Source: Burkholderia plantarii (GTDB lineage Bacteria > Pseudomonadota > Gammaproteobacteria > Burkholderiales > Burkholderiaceae). From it: a DNA stretch of 64,000 bases. This document shows positions 32,861 through 41,709 of this stretch, piece after piece. The position numbers and the translations under genes were made by a program. Position 1 is the stretch's first letter; every line of letters begins with the position of its first letter. The DNA lies in assembly GCF_001411805.1 (NCBI RefSeq), contig NZ_CP007213.1, positions 558,001 to 622,000 on the forward strand, read 5' to 3'. The notes under the pieces are model-generated. The model was not told where the DNA came from. It did no database searches and saw nothing but the letters and a program-made list of their open reading frames with translations.

Positions 32861-33772
32861 ATGTCTGCCGGACCCAGAATGCGCTCCATCTCGCAATGGA
32901 CGCGCTTACGCGCATCACTCATGGATGCATCGGGTTTTCGCAATCTGCTGAATACCGCCACGGCCGCGCCGGGGCTGGCTGGCACGTCGCTCGCGGTCTC
33001 CGACGTCGAAATCGAAGGGCATGCACAGGACATCGTGCTGCGCCTCTATCGTCGGCCGGACAAGACCGGATTGCCGGTAGTGCTTTATTTCCACGGCGGC
33101 GGCTTCGTGCGCGGTTCGCTCGCCGATGCCGACTTCGCCGCGCGCTTCCTCGCCGAGCGCGTGCCGGCGCTGGTGGTGTCGGTCGATTATTCGCTGGCGC
33201 CGAAACATCCGTTTCCGGCCGCCCCCGAGGACGCCTACCGCGCCGCGCGCTGGGTCGAGGCCCGCGCCCGCGCGTTCGGCGGCAACCCGCGCCGCATCGC
33301 GGTGGCCGGCCACGACGCGGGCGGCCAGCTCGCGAACTGCCTCGCCTTCATCGCGCGCGACCGCGGCGACGTGACGATCGTCGCGCAGGCGCTGTTCGGG
33401 CCGATGCTCGATCCGAGCATGACGCGGCTTGGCGACGAGCGCCAGCTCGCCTCCGACATCACCATGAAGGAGTGCGCGGCCTGCTACCGCGCCTACCTGC
33501 CCCAGCCGGCGCAGCGCATGCACCCCTACGCGGCGCCGCTCGAATCGGCACGGCTCGCGCGGCTGCCCGCCACGCTGATCGCCACGGCCCAGAACGACGT
33601 GCTGCACGTCGAGGCCGAGAAGTATGCCGCGCGCCTGATCGAGGCCGGCGTGCTGACCCAGGTGATCCGCTATCCCGACGTCTCGCATGCCGAGCTGGCC
33701 GGCTACGCCCCCGCGCTGCAGGAAGCCGTGCGCTTCCTGACCTGCCGGTTCCAGGCCCACGCCAACGACTGA
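32861..33772 (+). CDS. llpE: Alpha/beta-hydrolase (LlpE-like) with Asp at the nucleophile position
   Basis: A 303-residue hydrolase of the HSL/GDSAG lipase family, first gene of the efflux operon. The oxyanion motif HGGG (78-81) in VVLYFHGGGFVRGSL is intact. SVDYSLAPKHPFPAAPED and the acid/His region (TAQNDVLHVEAEKY, YPDVSHAELAG) are also present. At the nucleophile elbow, however, the sequence is AGHDAGG: position 152 is Asp instead of the catalytic Ser of GDSAG. It may be a non-esterase, or use Asp like epoxide hydrolases. The homologous gene in B. cenocepacia/B. pseudomallei (llpE) also sits ahead of the pump genes; its role is not clear to me. The start at 32861 lacks a strong ribosome site; 32921 is a possible alternative. 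Confidence 0.8.
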   Translation: MSAGPRMRSISQWTRLRASLMDASGFRNLLNTATAAPGLAGTSLAVSDVEIEGHAQDIVLRLYRRPDKTGLPVVLYFHGGGFVRGSLADADFAARFLAERVPALVVSVDYSLAPKHPFPAAPEDAYRAARWVEARARAFGGNPRRIAVAGHDAGGQLANCLAFIARDRGDVTIVAQALFGPMLDPSMTRLGDERQLASDITMKECAACYRAYLPQPAQRMHPYAAPLESARLARLPATLIATAQNDVLHVEAEKYAARLIEAGVLTQVIRYPDVSHAELAGYAPALQEAVRFLTCRFQAHAND

Positions 33773-33804
33773 TTCCTACCATTCCAACGCAACCGGAGAT
33801 CTTC

Positions 33805-35019
33805 ATGTCCATCCTACGTACTCCCCGCTCCCGCATCGCGGTTGCCGCGTTGGCCGTCGTCGTCGCCGTCGGCGGCGGCGCGTTCGGCGTGATCCGCGCC
33901 AGCGCGAACGCCCCGGCGGCCCCGGCCGCGCCGCTGCAGGAAGTGGACGTCGCGACCGTGCTGTCGAAGACGATCACCGACTGGCAGACCTATTCGGGCC
34001 GGCTCGAGGCGATCGAGCGCGTCGACGTGCGCCCGCTCGTGTCGGGCACCATCGTGTCGGTCAACTTCAAGGACGGCGCGCTCGTCAAGAAGGGCGACGT
34101 GCTGTTCGTGATCGACCCGCGTCCGTACCAGGCCGAGGTCGACCGCACCGCCGCCCAGCTGGCCGCCGCGCAGGCACGCGACGGCAACGCGCAGACAGAC
34201 TGGCAGCGCGCGCAGCGCCTGATCGGCGACAACGCGATCGCCAGGCGCGACTACGACGAGAAGCAGAACGCCGCGCGCGAGGCGAGCGCCAACGTGAAGG
34301 CCGCGGCCGCCGCGCTGGAAGCCGCGCAGATCAATCTCGGCTACACGCGCATCGTCGCGCCGATCGCGGGCCGCGCCTCGCGCGCCGAGATCACGCTCGG
34401 CAACGTGGTGTCGGCCGGCGCCTCGGCCGCGCCGCTGACCACGCTGGTCTCGGTGTCGCCGATCTACGCCTCGTTCGACGCCGACGAGCAGACCTATCTG
34501 CGCTACATCGGCGCCGTGCGAGACGGCCACCGCGCGCCGGTGGACCTCGGCCTCGCCAACGAGAGCGGCTACTCGCGCAGCGGCGTGATCGACTCGGTGG
34601 ACAACCGGCTCGACACCTCGTCGGGCACGATCCGCGTGCGCGCGCGCTTCGACAACGCCGACGGCACGCTGGTGCCGGGCCTCTACGCGCGCATCAAGGT
34701 GAACGGCAGCGCACCGCATCCGGCACTGCTGGTGGACGACGCGGCGATCAACACCGACCAGGACAAGAAGTTCGTGTTCGTGGTGGACGCGCAGGGCAAG
34801 GTCGCCTACCGCGAGGTGCAGATCGGCGGGCTGCACGGCAACCAGCGCGTGATCGCGGGCGGCCTGCAGGCGAGCGACCGGGTGGTGGTGAACGGCACGC
34901 AGCGCGTGCGTCCGGGCGAACCGGTGAAGGTCCACATGGTGCCGATGACGGGCGGCGACGACGCAGCGGCGGCGCCGGTCGCGGCGGCTTCGCAGCCGGC
35001 CCGCGGCGCTGCGTCGTGA
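33805..35019 (+). CDS. bpeE: RND efflux periplasmic adaptor subunit
   Basis: A 404-residue membrane-fusion protein. An N-terminal hydrophobic segment (about 10-35) anchors or exports it. The barrel-sandwich hybrid and hairpin carry VDVRPLVSGTIVSVNFKDGA, VLFVIDPRPYQAEVDRTAAQ and NLGYTRIVAPIAGRASRAEI. The beta-barrel and membrane-proximal domain include VVSAGASAAPLTTLVSVSPI and GTLVPGLYARIKV. It links the BpeF pump to OprC. GGAG nine bases before the ATG. It follows llpE by 32 bases and precedes bpeF by 51. Confidence 0.92.
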   Translation: MSILRTPRSRIAVAALAVVVAVGGGAFGVIRASANAPAAPAAPLQEVDVATVLSKTITDWQTYSGRLEAIERVDVRPLVSGTIVSVNFKDGALVKKGDVLFVIDPRPYQAEVDRTAAQLAAAQARDGNAQTDWQRAQRLIGDNAIARRDYDEKQNAAREASANVKAAAAALEAAQINLGYTRIVAPIAGRASRAEITLGNVVSAGASAAPLTTLVSVSPIYASFDADEQTYLRYIGAVRDGHRAPVDLGLANESGYSRSGVIDSVDNRLDTSSGTIRVRARFDNADGTLVPGLYARIKVNGSAPHPALLVDDAAINTDQDKKFVFVVDAQGKVAYREVQIGGLHGNQRVIAGGLQASDRVVVNGTQRVRPGEPVKVHMVPMTGGDDAAAAPVAAASQPARGAAS

Positions 35020-35070
35020 CGGGGCGCGGTTAGCCCCTGACACTCGCGCACAACCAGAACAGAGTTTTTC

Positions 35071-38000
35071 ATGAACATATCCAAATTCTTCATCGATCGT
35101 CCGATCTTTGCAGGAGTCCTATCCGTCCTGATCCTGCTGGGCGGCGTCATCGCGATGTTCATGCTGCCGATTTCCGAGTATCCGGAAGTCGTGCCGCCGT
35201 CGGTGATCGTCAAGGCGCAGTACCCGGGCGCGAACCCGAAGGTGATCGCCGAGACGGTGGCCTCGCCGATCGAGGAGCAGATCAACGGCGTCGAGGACAT
35301 GCTCTACATGCAGTCCCAGGCGAACAGCGACGGCAACGTGACGATCACCGTCACGTTCAAGCTCGGCACCGATCCGGACAAGGCCACGCAGCTCGTGCAG
35401 AACCGCGTGAACCAGGCGCTGCCGCGCCTGCCGGAGGACGTCCAGCGGCTCGGCGTGACGACCGTCAAGAGCTCGCCGACGCTGACCATGGTGGTCCACC
35501 TGATCTCGCCGGACAACCGCTACGACATGACCTACCTGCGCAACTACGCGCTGATCAACGTGAAGGATCGCCTGTCGCGGATCCAGGGCGTGGGCCAGGT
35601 GCAGCTGTGGGGCGCGGGCGACTACGCGATGCGTGTCTGGCTCGATCCGCAGAAGGTGGCCGAGCGCGGCCTGACCGCCGACGACGTGGTCAGGTCGATC
35701 CGCGAGCAGAACGTGCAGGTGGCCGCCGGCGTGATCGGCGCGTCGCCGTCGATTCCCGGCACGCCGCTGCAGCTGTCGGTGAACGCGCGCGGGCGCCTGC
35801 AGACCGAGGAGGAGTTCGGCAACATCGTCGTGAAGACGGCGCCGGACGGCGCGGTCACGCGGCTGCGCGACCTCGGCCGCGTCGACCTGGACGCCTCCGA
35901 GTACGGCTTGCGCTCGCTGCTCGACAACCAGCCGGCGGTGGCGATGGCGATCAATCAGTCGCCGGGCGCGAACTCGCTGCAGATCTCCGACCAGGTGCGC
36001 GCCACCATGGAGGAGCTGAAGCAGGACTTCCCGGCCGGCGTCGAATACCGGATCGTCTACGACCCGACGCAGTTCGTGCGGTCGTCGATCAAGGCGGTGG
36101 TCCACACGCTGCTGGAGGCGATCGCGCTGGTGGTGATCGTCGTGATCGTGTTCCTGCAGACCTGGCGCGCCTCGATCATTCCGCTTATCGCGGTGCCGGT
36201 GTCGATCATCGGTACCTTCTCGCTGCTGCTGATGTTCGGCTATTCGATCAACGCGCTGTCGCTGTTCGGGATGGTGCTGGCGATCGGGATCGTGGTGGAT
36301 GACGCGATCGTGGTGGTGGAGAACGTCGAGCGCAACATCGAGGCCGGGCTGTCCGCGCGCGACGCCACTTACAAGGCGATGCGCGAGGTGAGCGGGCCGA
36401 TCATCGCGATCGCGCTGACGCTGGTGGCCGTGTTCGTGCCGCTCGCGTTCATGTCGGGCCTGACCGGCCAGTTCTACAAGCAGTTCGCGATGACCATCGC
36501 GATCTCCACGGTGATCTCGGCGTTCAACTCGCTGACGCTCTCGCCGGCACTCTCGGCGATCCTGCTGAAGGGCCACGACGAGAAGCCGGACTGGCTCACG
36601 CGCGTGATGAATCGCGTGCTCGGCGGCTTCTTCCGCCGCTTCAACGCGGTGTTCCATCGCGGCGCCGAGAGCTACGGGCGCGGCGTGCGCGGCGTGCTGT
36701 CGAGGAAGACGCTGATGCTCGGCGTCTACGCGGTGCTGCTCGGCGCGGCGGTGCTGATGGGCCGGATCGTGCCGGGCGGCTTCGTGCCGGCGCAGGACAA
36801 GGAATACCTGATCGCGTTCGCGCAGCTGCCCAACGGCGCCTCGCTCGACCGTACCGAGCAGGTGATCCGCCAGATGGGTTCGATCGCGCTGAAGCAGCCG
36901 GGCGTGCAGAGCGCGGTGGCGTTCCCTGGCCTGTCGGTGAACGGCTTCACCAACAGCTCGAGCGCCGGCATCGTGTTCGTCACGCTGAAGCCGTTCGACC
37001 AGCGCCACGGCAAGGCGCTGTCGGCCGGCGCGATCGCGGGCGCGCTGAACCAGCAGTACGCGGGCATCAAGGATTCGTTCGTCGCCGTGTTCCCGCCGCC
37101 GCCGGTGCTCGGGCTCGGCACGCTGGGCGGCTTCAAGATGCAGGTCGAGGATCGCGGCGCGGTGGGCTACGCGCGGCTGGCCGACGCCACGCAGGACTTC
37201 ATCAAGCGCGCGCAGCAGGCGCCGGAACTGGGCCCGCTGTTCACCAGCTACCAGATCAACGTGCCGCAGCTCAACGTCGACCTGGACCGCGTGAAGGCAA
37301 AGCAGCTCGGCGTGAACGTGACCGACGTGTTCGACACGATGCAGGTGTATCTCGGCTCGCTCTACGTGAACGACTTCAACCGCTTCGGACGCGTGTACCA
37401 GGTGCGCGTGCAGGCCGACGCGCAGTATCGCCAAAAGCCCGACGACATCGGCCTGCTGAAGACGCGCAACGCCGCCGGCGAGATGGTGCCGCTGTCGTCG
37501 CTCGTCACCGTCACGCCGACCTTCGGGCCGGAAATGGTGGTGCGCTACAACGGCTACACGGCGGCCGACGTGAACGGCGGCCCGGCCCCGGGCTACTCGT
37601 CGGGCCAGGCGCAGGCGGCGGTGGAACGGATCGCGGCGCAGACCTTCCCGCGCGGCGTGAAGTTCGAATGGACCGACCTGACGTATCAGCAGATCCTGGC
37701 CGGCAACGCCGGGCTCGTGATCTTCCCGATCAGCGTGCTGCTGGTGTTCCTGGTGCTCGCGGCGCTGTATGAAAGCCTGACGCTGCCGCTCGCGGTGATC
37801 CTGATCGTGCCGATGAGCCTGCTGTCCGCGCTGACCGGCGTGTGGCTCACGCAGGGCGACAACAACATCTTCACGCAGATCGGCCTGATGGTGCTGGTGG
37901 GGCTGTCGGCCAAGAACGCGATCCTGATCGTGGAGTTCGCGCGCGAGCTCGAACATGACGGCCGCACGCCGTTCCAGGCCGCCGTCGAGGCGAGCCGACT

Positions 38001-38256
38001 GCGGCTGCGCCCGATCCTGATGACCTCGATCGCGTTCATCATGGGCGTGGTGCCGCTGGTGGTCTCGACCGGCGCCGGCGCCGAGATGCGTCATGCGATG
38101 GGCGTGGCGGTGTTCTTCGGCATGCTCGGCGTGACGCTGTTCGGGCTGATGCTGACCCCGGTGTTCTACGTGGTGCTGCGCACGCTGGCCGGCGGCAAGA
38201 TCCACGTCGCGCAGAAGGACAATTCGCGGTACGACGTATCGGCCGCGGACGCTTGA
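35071..38256 (+). CDS. bpeF: RND multidrug efflux pump, inner-membrane transporter
   Basis: A 1061-residue AcrB/HAE1-type proton-driven pump with 12 helices and two large periplasmic loops. It starts MNISKFFIDRPIFAGVLSVL. The proton-relay aspartates are in LAIGIVVDDAIVVVENVERN, and the C-terminal half repeats the fold with NAILIVEFARELEHDG. Full length and intact. In related species BpeF/CeoB exports chloramphenicol, fluoroquinolones, trimethoprim and salicylate-type compounds. Operon llpE-bpeE-bpeF-oprC; the next gene starts 11 bases after the stop. Confidence 0.94.
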   Translation: MNISKFFIDRPIFAGVLSVLILLGGVIAMFMLPISEYPEVVPPSVIVKAQYPGANPKVIAETVASPIEEQINGVEDMLYMQSQANSDGNVTITVTFKLGTDPDKATQLVQNRVNQALPRLPEDVQRLGVTTVKSSPTLTMVVHLISPDNRYDMTYLRNYALINVKDRLSRIQGVGQVQLWGAGDYAMRVWLDPQKVAERGLTADDVVRSIREQNVQVAAGVIGASPSIPGTPLQLSVNARGRLQTEEEFGNIVVKTAPDGAVTRLRDLGRVDLDASEYGLRSLLDNQPAVAMAINQSPGANSLQISDQVRATMEELKQDFPAGVEYRIVYDPTQFVRSSIKAVVHTLLEAIALVVIVVIVFLQTWRASIIPLIAVPVSIIGTFSLLLMFGYSINALSLFGMVLAIGIVVDDAIVVVENVERNIEAGLSARDATYKAMREVSGPIIAIALTLVAVFVPLAFMSGLTGQFYKQFAMTIAISTVISAFNSLTLSPALSAILLKGHDEKPDWLTRVMNRVLGGFFRRFNAVFHRGAESYGRGVRGVLSRKTLMLGVYAVLLGAAVLMGRIVPGGFVPAQDKEYLIAFAQLPNGASLDRTEQVIRQMGSIALKQPGVQSAVAFPGLSVNGFTNSSSAGIVFVTLKPFDQRHGKALSAGAIAGALNQQYAGIKDSFVAVFPPPPVLGLGTLGGFKMQVEDRGAVGYARLADATQDFIKRAQQAPELGPLFTSYQINVPQLNVDLDRVKAKQLGVNVTDVFDTMQVYLGSLYVNDFNRFGRVYQVRVQADAQYRQKPDDIGLLKTRNAAGEMVPLSSLVTVTPTFGPEMVVRYNGYTAADVNGGPAPGYSSGQAQAAVERIAAQTFPRGVKFEWTDLTYQQILAGNAGLVIFPISVLLVFLVLAALYESLTLPLAVILIVPMSLLSALTGVWLTQGDNNIFTQIGLMVLVGLSAKNAILIVEFARELEHDGRTPFQAAVEASRLRLRPILMTSIAFIMGVVPLVVSTGAGAEMRHAMGVAVFFGMLGVTLFGLMLTPVFYVVLRTLAGGKIHVAQKDNSRYDVSAADA

Positions 38257-38267
38257 GGAATCGATCC

Positions 38268-39812
38268 ATGAAAAACGACAAGACCATCCTGCGGCTCGCG
38301 AAGCTGGCCGGCCTGAGCACGCTGATGGCCGCGCTGCTCGCGGCCTGCGCGGTCGGGCCGGATTACAAGCGGCCAGAGGCGGCCACGCCCGCCGCGTTCA
38401 AGGAAGCGCCGACGCTCGCCGCCGGCGAGCAGGCCGGCACCTGGAAGCCGGCCGAGCCGGCCGACGCCGGGCAGCGCGGCGAATGGTGGAAGGTGTTCGG
38501 CGATCCGGTGCTCGACGCGCTCGAACAGCAGGCGCTCGACGCGAACCAGAACCTGAAGGCCGCCGCCGCGCGCGTGCAGGAAGCGCGCGCCGCCACGCGC
38601 GCCGCGCGCTCGGCGTGGTTCCCGTCGCTCGACGCCGGCTTCGGGCCGACGCGCGAAGGCGTGTCGTCGGCCTCGCAGTTCCAGCCGCAGGGCTCCGGGC
38701 CGATCAACGCCACGCTGTGGCGCGCGCAGGGCACCGTGTCCTACGAGGCCGACCTGTTCGGCAGCGTCAGCCGCAACGTCGAGGCCTCGCGCGCCGACGC
38801 CGCGCAGAGCGATGCGCTGTTCCAGTCGGTGCGGCTCGCGCTGCAGGCCGACGTCGCGCAGAACTACTTCGAACTGCGCCAGCTCGATTCGGACCAGGAC
38901 CTGTACCGGCGCACGGTGGCGCTGCGCGAGGAATCGCTGAAGCTCACGCAGCGGCGCTTCAGCGAGGGCGACATCGACGATCTCGACGTGTCGCGCGCGA
39001 AGAACGAGCTGGCCAGCGCGCAGGCCGACGCGGTCGGCGTCGCGCGGCGTCGCGCGGCCTCCGAGCATGCGCTCGCGATCCTGCTCGGCAAGGCGCCGGC
39101 CGATTTCGGCTTCAAGGAGACGCCGATCGTGCCGGTCACGCTGAAGATCCCGCCGGGCCTGCCGTCGGCGCTGCTGGAGCGGCGCCCCGACGTGGCCGCG
39201 GCCGAGCGCGCGATGGCCGCCGCCAACGCGCGGATCGGCCTCGCGAAGTCGGCGTATTTCCCGAAGCTCAACATCTCCGGCTCGTTCGGTTATGAGGCGT
39301 CCACGCTCGGCAACCTGTTCATGTGGTCGAGCCGCACGTTCCTGCTCGGGCCGTTCGCGGGCACCGCGCTCACGCTGCCGCTGTTCGACGGCGGCCGGCG
39401 CAGCGCCGGCGTGCAGCAGGCGCGCGCGTCCTACGAGGAGCAGGTCGCGAACTACCGGCAGCAGGTGCTGGTGGCGTTCCGCGAGGTCGAGGACAACCTC
39501 TCCGACCTGCGCCTGCTCGACGACCAGATCCGGGCGCAGGGCGACGCCGTGAGCGCCTCGCAGCGCGCGGCGAAGCTGTCGCGCACGCAGTATCAGGAAG
39601 GGCAGATCGCCTATCTCGACGTGATCGACAGCGAGCGCACGGTGTTGCAGTCGCAGCTTCAGGCGAACCAGCTGACGGGCGCGCAGGCGGTCTCGACGGT
39701 GAACCTGATCCGCGCGCTCGGCGGTGGATGGGGGACGCCGCAGGCGGCCGCGGCGCCGGTGGCGGCTTCGCCGGCTGCATCGTCGGCCACGCAGGCGGTG
39801 GCGCAGCGCTGA
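38268..39812 (+). CDS. oprC: RND efflux outer-membrane lipoprotein (NodT family)
   Basis: A 514-residue outer-membrane factor. The signal peptide ends in a lipobox (LLAAC), followed by AVGPDYKRPE typical of OprM/NodT proteins. Two OEP repeats (about 70-260 and 280-470) form the trimeric barrel and tunnel; GERRPDVAAAER-like and FDGGRRSAGVQQAR motifs are present. GAGGA eight bases before the ATG at 38268 makes this the likely start; an upstream ATG (38253) overlaps the bpeF end. It completes the BpeEF-OprC tripartite pump. A terminator follows at 39882. Confidence 0.92.
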   Translation: MKNDKTILRLAKLAGLSTLMAALLAACAVGPDYKRPEAATPAAFKEAPTLAAGEQAGTWKPAEPADAGQRGEWWKVFGDPVLDALEQQALDANQNLKAAAARVQEARAATRAARSAWFPSLDAGFGPTREGVSSASQFQPQGSGPINATLWRAQGTVSYEADLFGSVSRNVEASRADAAQSDALFQSVRLALQADVAQNYFELRQLDSDQDLYRRTVALREESLKLTQRRFSEGDIDDLDVSRAKNELASAQADAVGVARRRAASEHALAILLGKAPADFGFKETPIVPVTLKIPPGLPSALLERRPDVAAAERAMAAANARIGLAKSAYFPKLNISGSFGYEASTLGNLFMWSSRTFLLGPFAGTALTLPLFDGGRRSAGVQQARASYEEQVANYRQQVLVAFREVEDNLSDLRLLDDQIRAQGDAVSASQRAAKLSRTQYQEGQIAYLDVIDSERTVLQSQLQANQLTGAQAVSTVNLIRALGGGWGTPQAAAAPVAASPAASSATQAVAQR

Positions 39813-39881
39813 AGCCCGGGCGCGGCGGCGTGTGCGTGATGCATGCCGCCGCGCCGCGATGACCGGCGTCGGTGAAGTATC

Positions 39882-39907
39882 GAAACGGGCCTTCAGAGGC
39901 CCGTTTC
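39882..39907. terminator. Bidirectional terminator between oprC and hipA
   Basis: GAAACGGGCC (39882-39891) pairs with GGCCCGTTTC (39898-39907) around TTCAGA. It overlaps the last codons and stop of hipA and ends the rightward efflux operon. Confidence 0.75.
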
Positions 39908-41227
39908 CATTTGACGGGCCTGCGTGCGCAGGCCGGTGAAGATCGCGTCGGCGAGGTCGCCGGGGAAATCGGCCGGCAGCAGCGCCGCGACCTCGTCGAT
40001 CACGCTCGGCGTCGCGGCCACGAGTTCGCCGATCAGCGCGCGCACCGTCTGCTCGCCCAAACCGCAGCGGCGCCCCTGCGCGATCCAGTGGCGCGTGCGG
40101 ATTTCCTGCCAGCCGTAATGCTTGTGCGTACCGCGCACGGCCATCGCCATGCGCAGGCGCTGCGGCGCGATCTGTCCGGCGCGGCGCCCCAGGATCGGAT
40201 GAAACGACAGGACATCGTAGAGCGGCGTGGCCCGATAACGTGCTTCGGGCAGATGCGCGATGCTGAAATTCTTGCCGTGGCCGTCGGCGGCCGCGAGCAG
40301 CCAGAACACCAGTTGTGTCGTGAAGAAGTGGCGCCGGTCGAGCGCCGCGTCGATCGAGCCGGCCAGGAGGTCCATGACCGCATCGATGCCGGGGCCGCCG
40401 TCGGCTTCGTATTTGTTCAGGCCCGACGTGCCGGTGGCCTGGCACAAATCCTCCTGCGGCAGGCGCACGAGCCAGTTGCCGTCGGCCGAGGGGCGCCGGT
40501 CGAAACGTTCGACCACGAGCGCCTTTTGATCCTCGAACCGGCCGATGCCGCACGGCGCGACGGGCAGCCCGTAGGCGGCCACCAGCAGCGCGCAGAGCCA
40601 TTCGTTCTCGACCGAGGTGCGCAGGTCGGCGCCGAGGCCGGCCACGAGGCCGAGCGGCAGCTTGAGAATGTGCGTGGTGGGCGTGCTGCCTTCGGGGCGC
40701 AGCCATTGGCCGTCGTGCCAGAGCAGCGCGGTTTTCTCCTGCGCGCCGGCGATCGACAGGCGCAGGTCATGGCTGGCCGAGTCGCGACCGGTGCCCGCGA
40801 CGAGCGGCAGCGCGCGCAGCCATTGCGCGATCGCGGCCTCGTCGAGCGGCGTACCGGCGATCCGTTTCAGGCCGGCGGGCGCCTGGCCTTCCGGCAGCAG
40901 TTGCAGGGCACCGACGCAGTCGCGCCCCACCGCCTCGAGCAGCGCGAACGGCGTGGTGTCGCGCGCCGCGTGACGCTGCGCGAGGCGGCGGCGAATCGCG
41001 TCGCTGTCGGGCAGCAGGTTGTCGAAGTAATTCGCGACGGCGGCGCCCTGATAAGGCAGATTGCCGGGGCGGAACGGCAGCGACAGGGACAGCGGGCGGC
41101 GTTGCGGATGGTCGAGCCAGCCCGGTGCGTAAGCGAGGCGATCGACGCCCTGGATCCGCTCCCAGTAGCCGACCTCGATGCCGTTCATCCAGAGCGCGAG
41201 GCGCGTGGCGTGAGAGGTGCGTGGCAT
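39893..41227 (-). CDS. hipA: HipA-family serine/threonine kinase toxin
   Basis: A 444-residue kinase, the E. coli HipA length (440). The N-terminal domain has VGYWERIQGVDRLAYAPGWL and VANYFDNLLPDSDAIRRRLA. The P-loop/activation region SIAGAQEKTALLWHDGQW is intact, including the Ser used for autophosphorylation in HipA. The catalytic loop ADGHGKNFSI and metal-binding YDVLS motif are present. HipA phosphorylates glutamyl-tRNA synthetase and causes dormancy. The ATG at 41227 lies five bases after the hipB stop, the standard hipBA operon. All catalytic motifs look functional. Confidence 0.92.
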   Translation of the reverse strand: MPRTSHATRLALWMNGIEVGYWERIQGVDRLAYAPGWLDHPQRRPLSLSLPFRPGNLPYQGAAVANYFDNLLPDSDAIRRRLAQRHAARDTTPFALLEAVGRDCVGALQLLPEGQAPAGLKRIAGTPLDEAAIAQWLRALPLVAGTGRDSASHDLRLSIAGAQEKTALLWHDGQWLRPEGSTPTTHILKLPLGLVAGLGADLRTSVENEWLCALLVAAYGLPVAPCGIGRFEDQKALVVERFDRRPSADGNWLVRLPQEDLCQATGTSGLNKYEADGGPGIDAVMDLLAGSIDAALDRRHFFTTQLVFWLLAAADGHGKNFSIAHLPEARYRATPLYDVLSFHPILGRRAGQIAPQRLRMAMAVRGTHKHYGWQEIRTRHWIAQGRRCGLGEQTVRALIGELVAATPSVIDEVAALLPADFPGDLADAIFTGLRTQARQMETGL

Positions 41228-41232
41228 GGGGG

Positions 41233-41574
41233 TTACCAGTCCTCGCGGGGCGTATCGCTGCCGCGCCGGCCGCCGGCAGTGGGGGCGGCGGGTTCGGTGG
41301 CGGTGGCCGATGAAGACGGCGGGACGGCATGGCCGGCATGCGGTTCGGCCGCTTCCGGCGCGGCGCCGCCCAGCTTCATTTCGATGCCGAGCACGCGCAT
41401 CACGCGGAACAGCCGTTCGACGCTCGCGCGGGTCGGATCGGCTTCGAGGCGAGCGTAGGTCTGCTGCGTGACGCCGAGCCGTTCGGCCATGGCGGCCTGC
41501 GTGAGCCCTGCCGCCTTGCGGAAACCTTGCAGCAGGGGGCGCAACTGGGCGGGTGTCTTGACGGGATAGTCCAC
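41233..41574 (-). CDS. hipB: HipB-like XRE-family antitoxin/repressor
   Basis: A 113-residue DNA-binding antitoxin. The XRE helix-turn-helix lies at about 8-65: LRPLLQGFRKAAGLTQAAMA, ERLGVTQQTYARLEADPTRA, VERLFRVMRVLGIEMKL. A low-complexity Ala/Pro/Ser tail (about 70-113) follows, as in many HipB proteins with a disordered C-terminus. Translation starts at GTG 41574. It would neutralise HipA and repress the operon by binding the dyads at 41615-41684. Order is hipB then hipA, as in E. coli. Confidence 0.9.
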   Translation of the reverse strand: MDYPVKTPAQLRPLLQGFRKAAGLTQAAMAERLGVTQQTYARLEADPTRASVERLFRVMRVLGIEMKLGGAAPEAAEPHAGHAVPPSSSATATEPAAPTAGGRRGSDTPREDW

Positions 41575-41614
41575 GATGAGGGCGCGCGGCGCGAACGTTG
41601 GATCGTGACATCCT

Positions 41615-41684
41615 ACAGCCCGAAGACTGTCATCACAACATACAGCGTAAAGGCTGTTTTTATGAAATACAGCCTTTACGCTGT
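41615..41684. promoter_or_regulatory. Three phased hipBA operator-like palindromes
   Basis: Two perfect sites of form ACAGC-N6-GCTGT lie at 41642-41657 and 41669-41684. A third, ACAGC-N6-ACTGT with one mismatch, lies at 41615-41630. The three start exactly 27 bases apart. The two perfect sites are reverse complements of each other, so together they also form a 16-bp inverted repeat. They lie just upstream of hipB, as expected for cooperative HipB autorepression. Confidence 0.7.
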
Positions 41685-41709
41685 TGAATCCATGATGTCG
41701 CCCGGCGCT

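Noticed and set aside
35119..38205. A 1028-codon open frame on the minus strand opposite bpeF
   Set aside because: It is an antisense mirror of a GC-rich gene; its product is a His/Arg/Gln/Asp-rich string with no domain, while the plus-strand frame encodes a full RND pump.
41642..41684. The 16-bp inverted repeat considered purely as a transcription terminator of the spherulin-like gene
   Set aside because: Each arm is itself a palindrome and a third copy follows at the same period, which fits protein-binding sites better; a terminator role in addition is not excluded.
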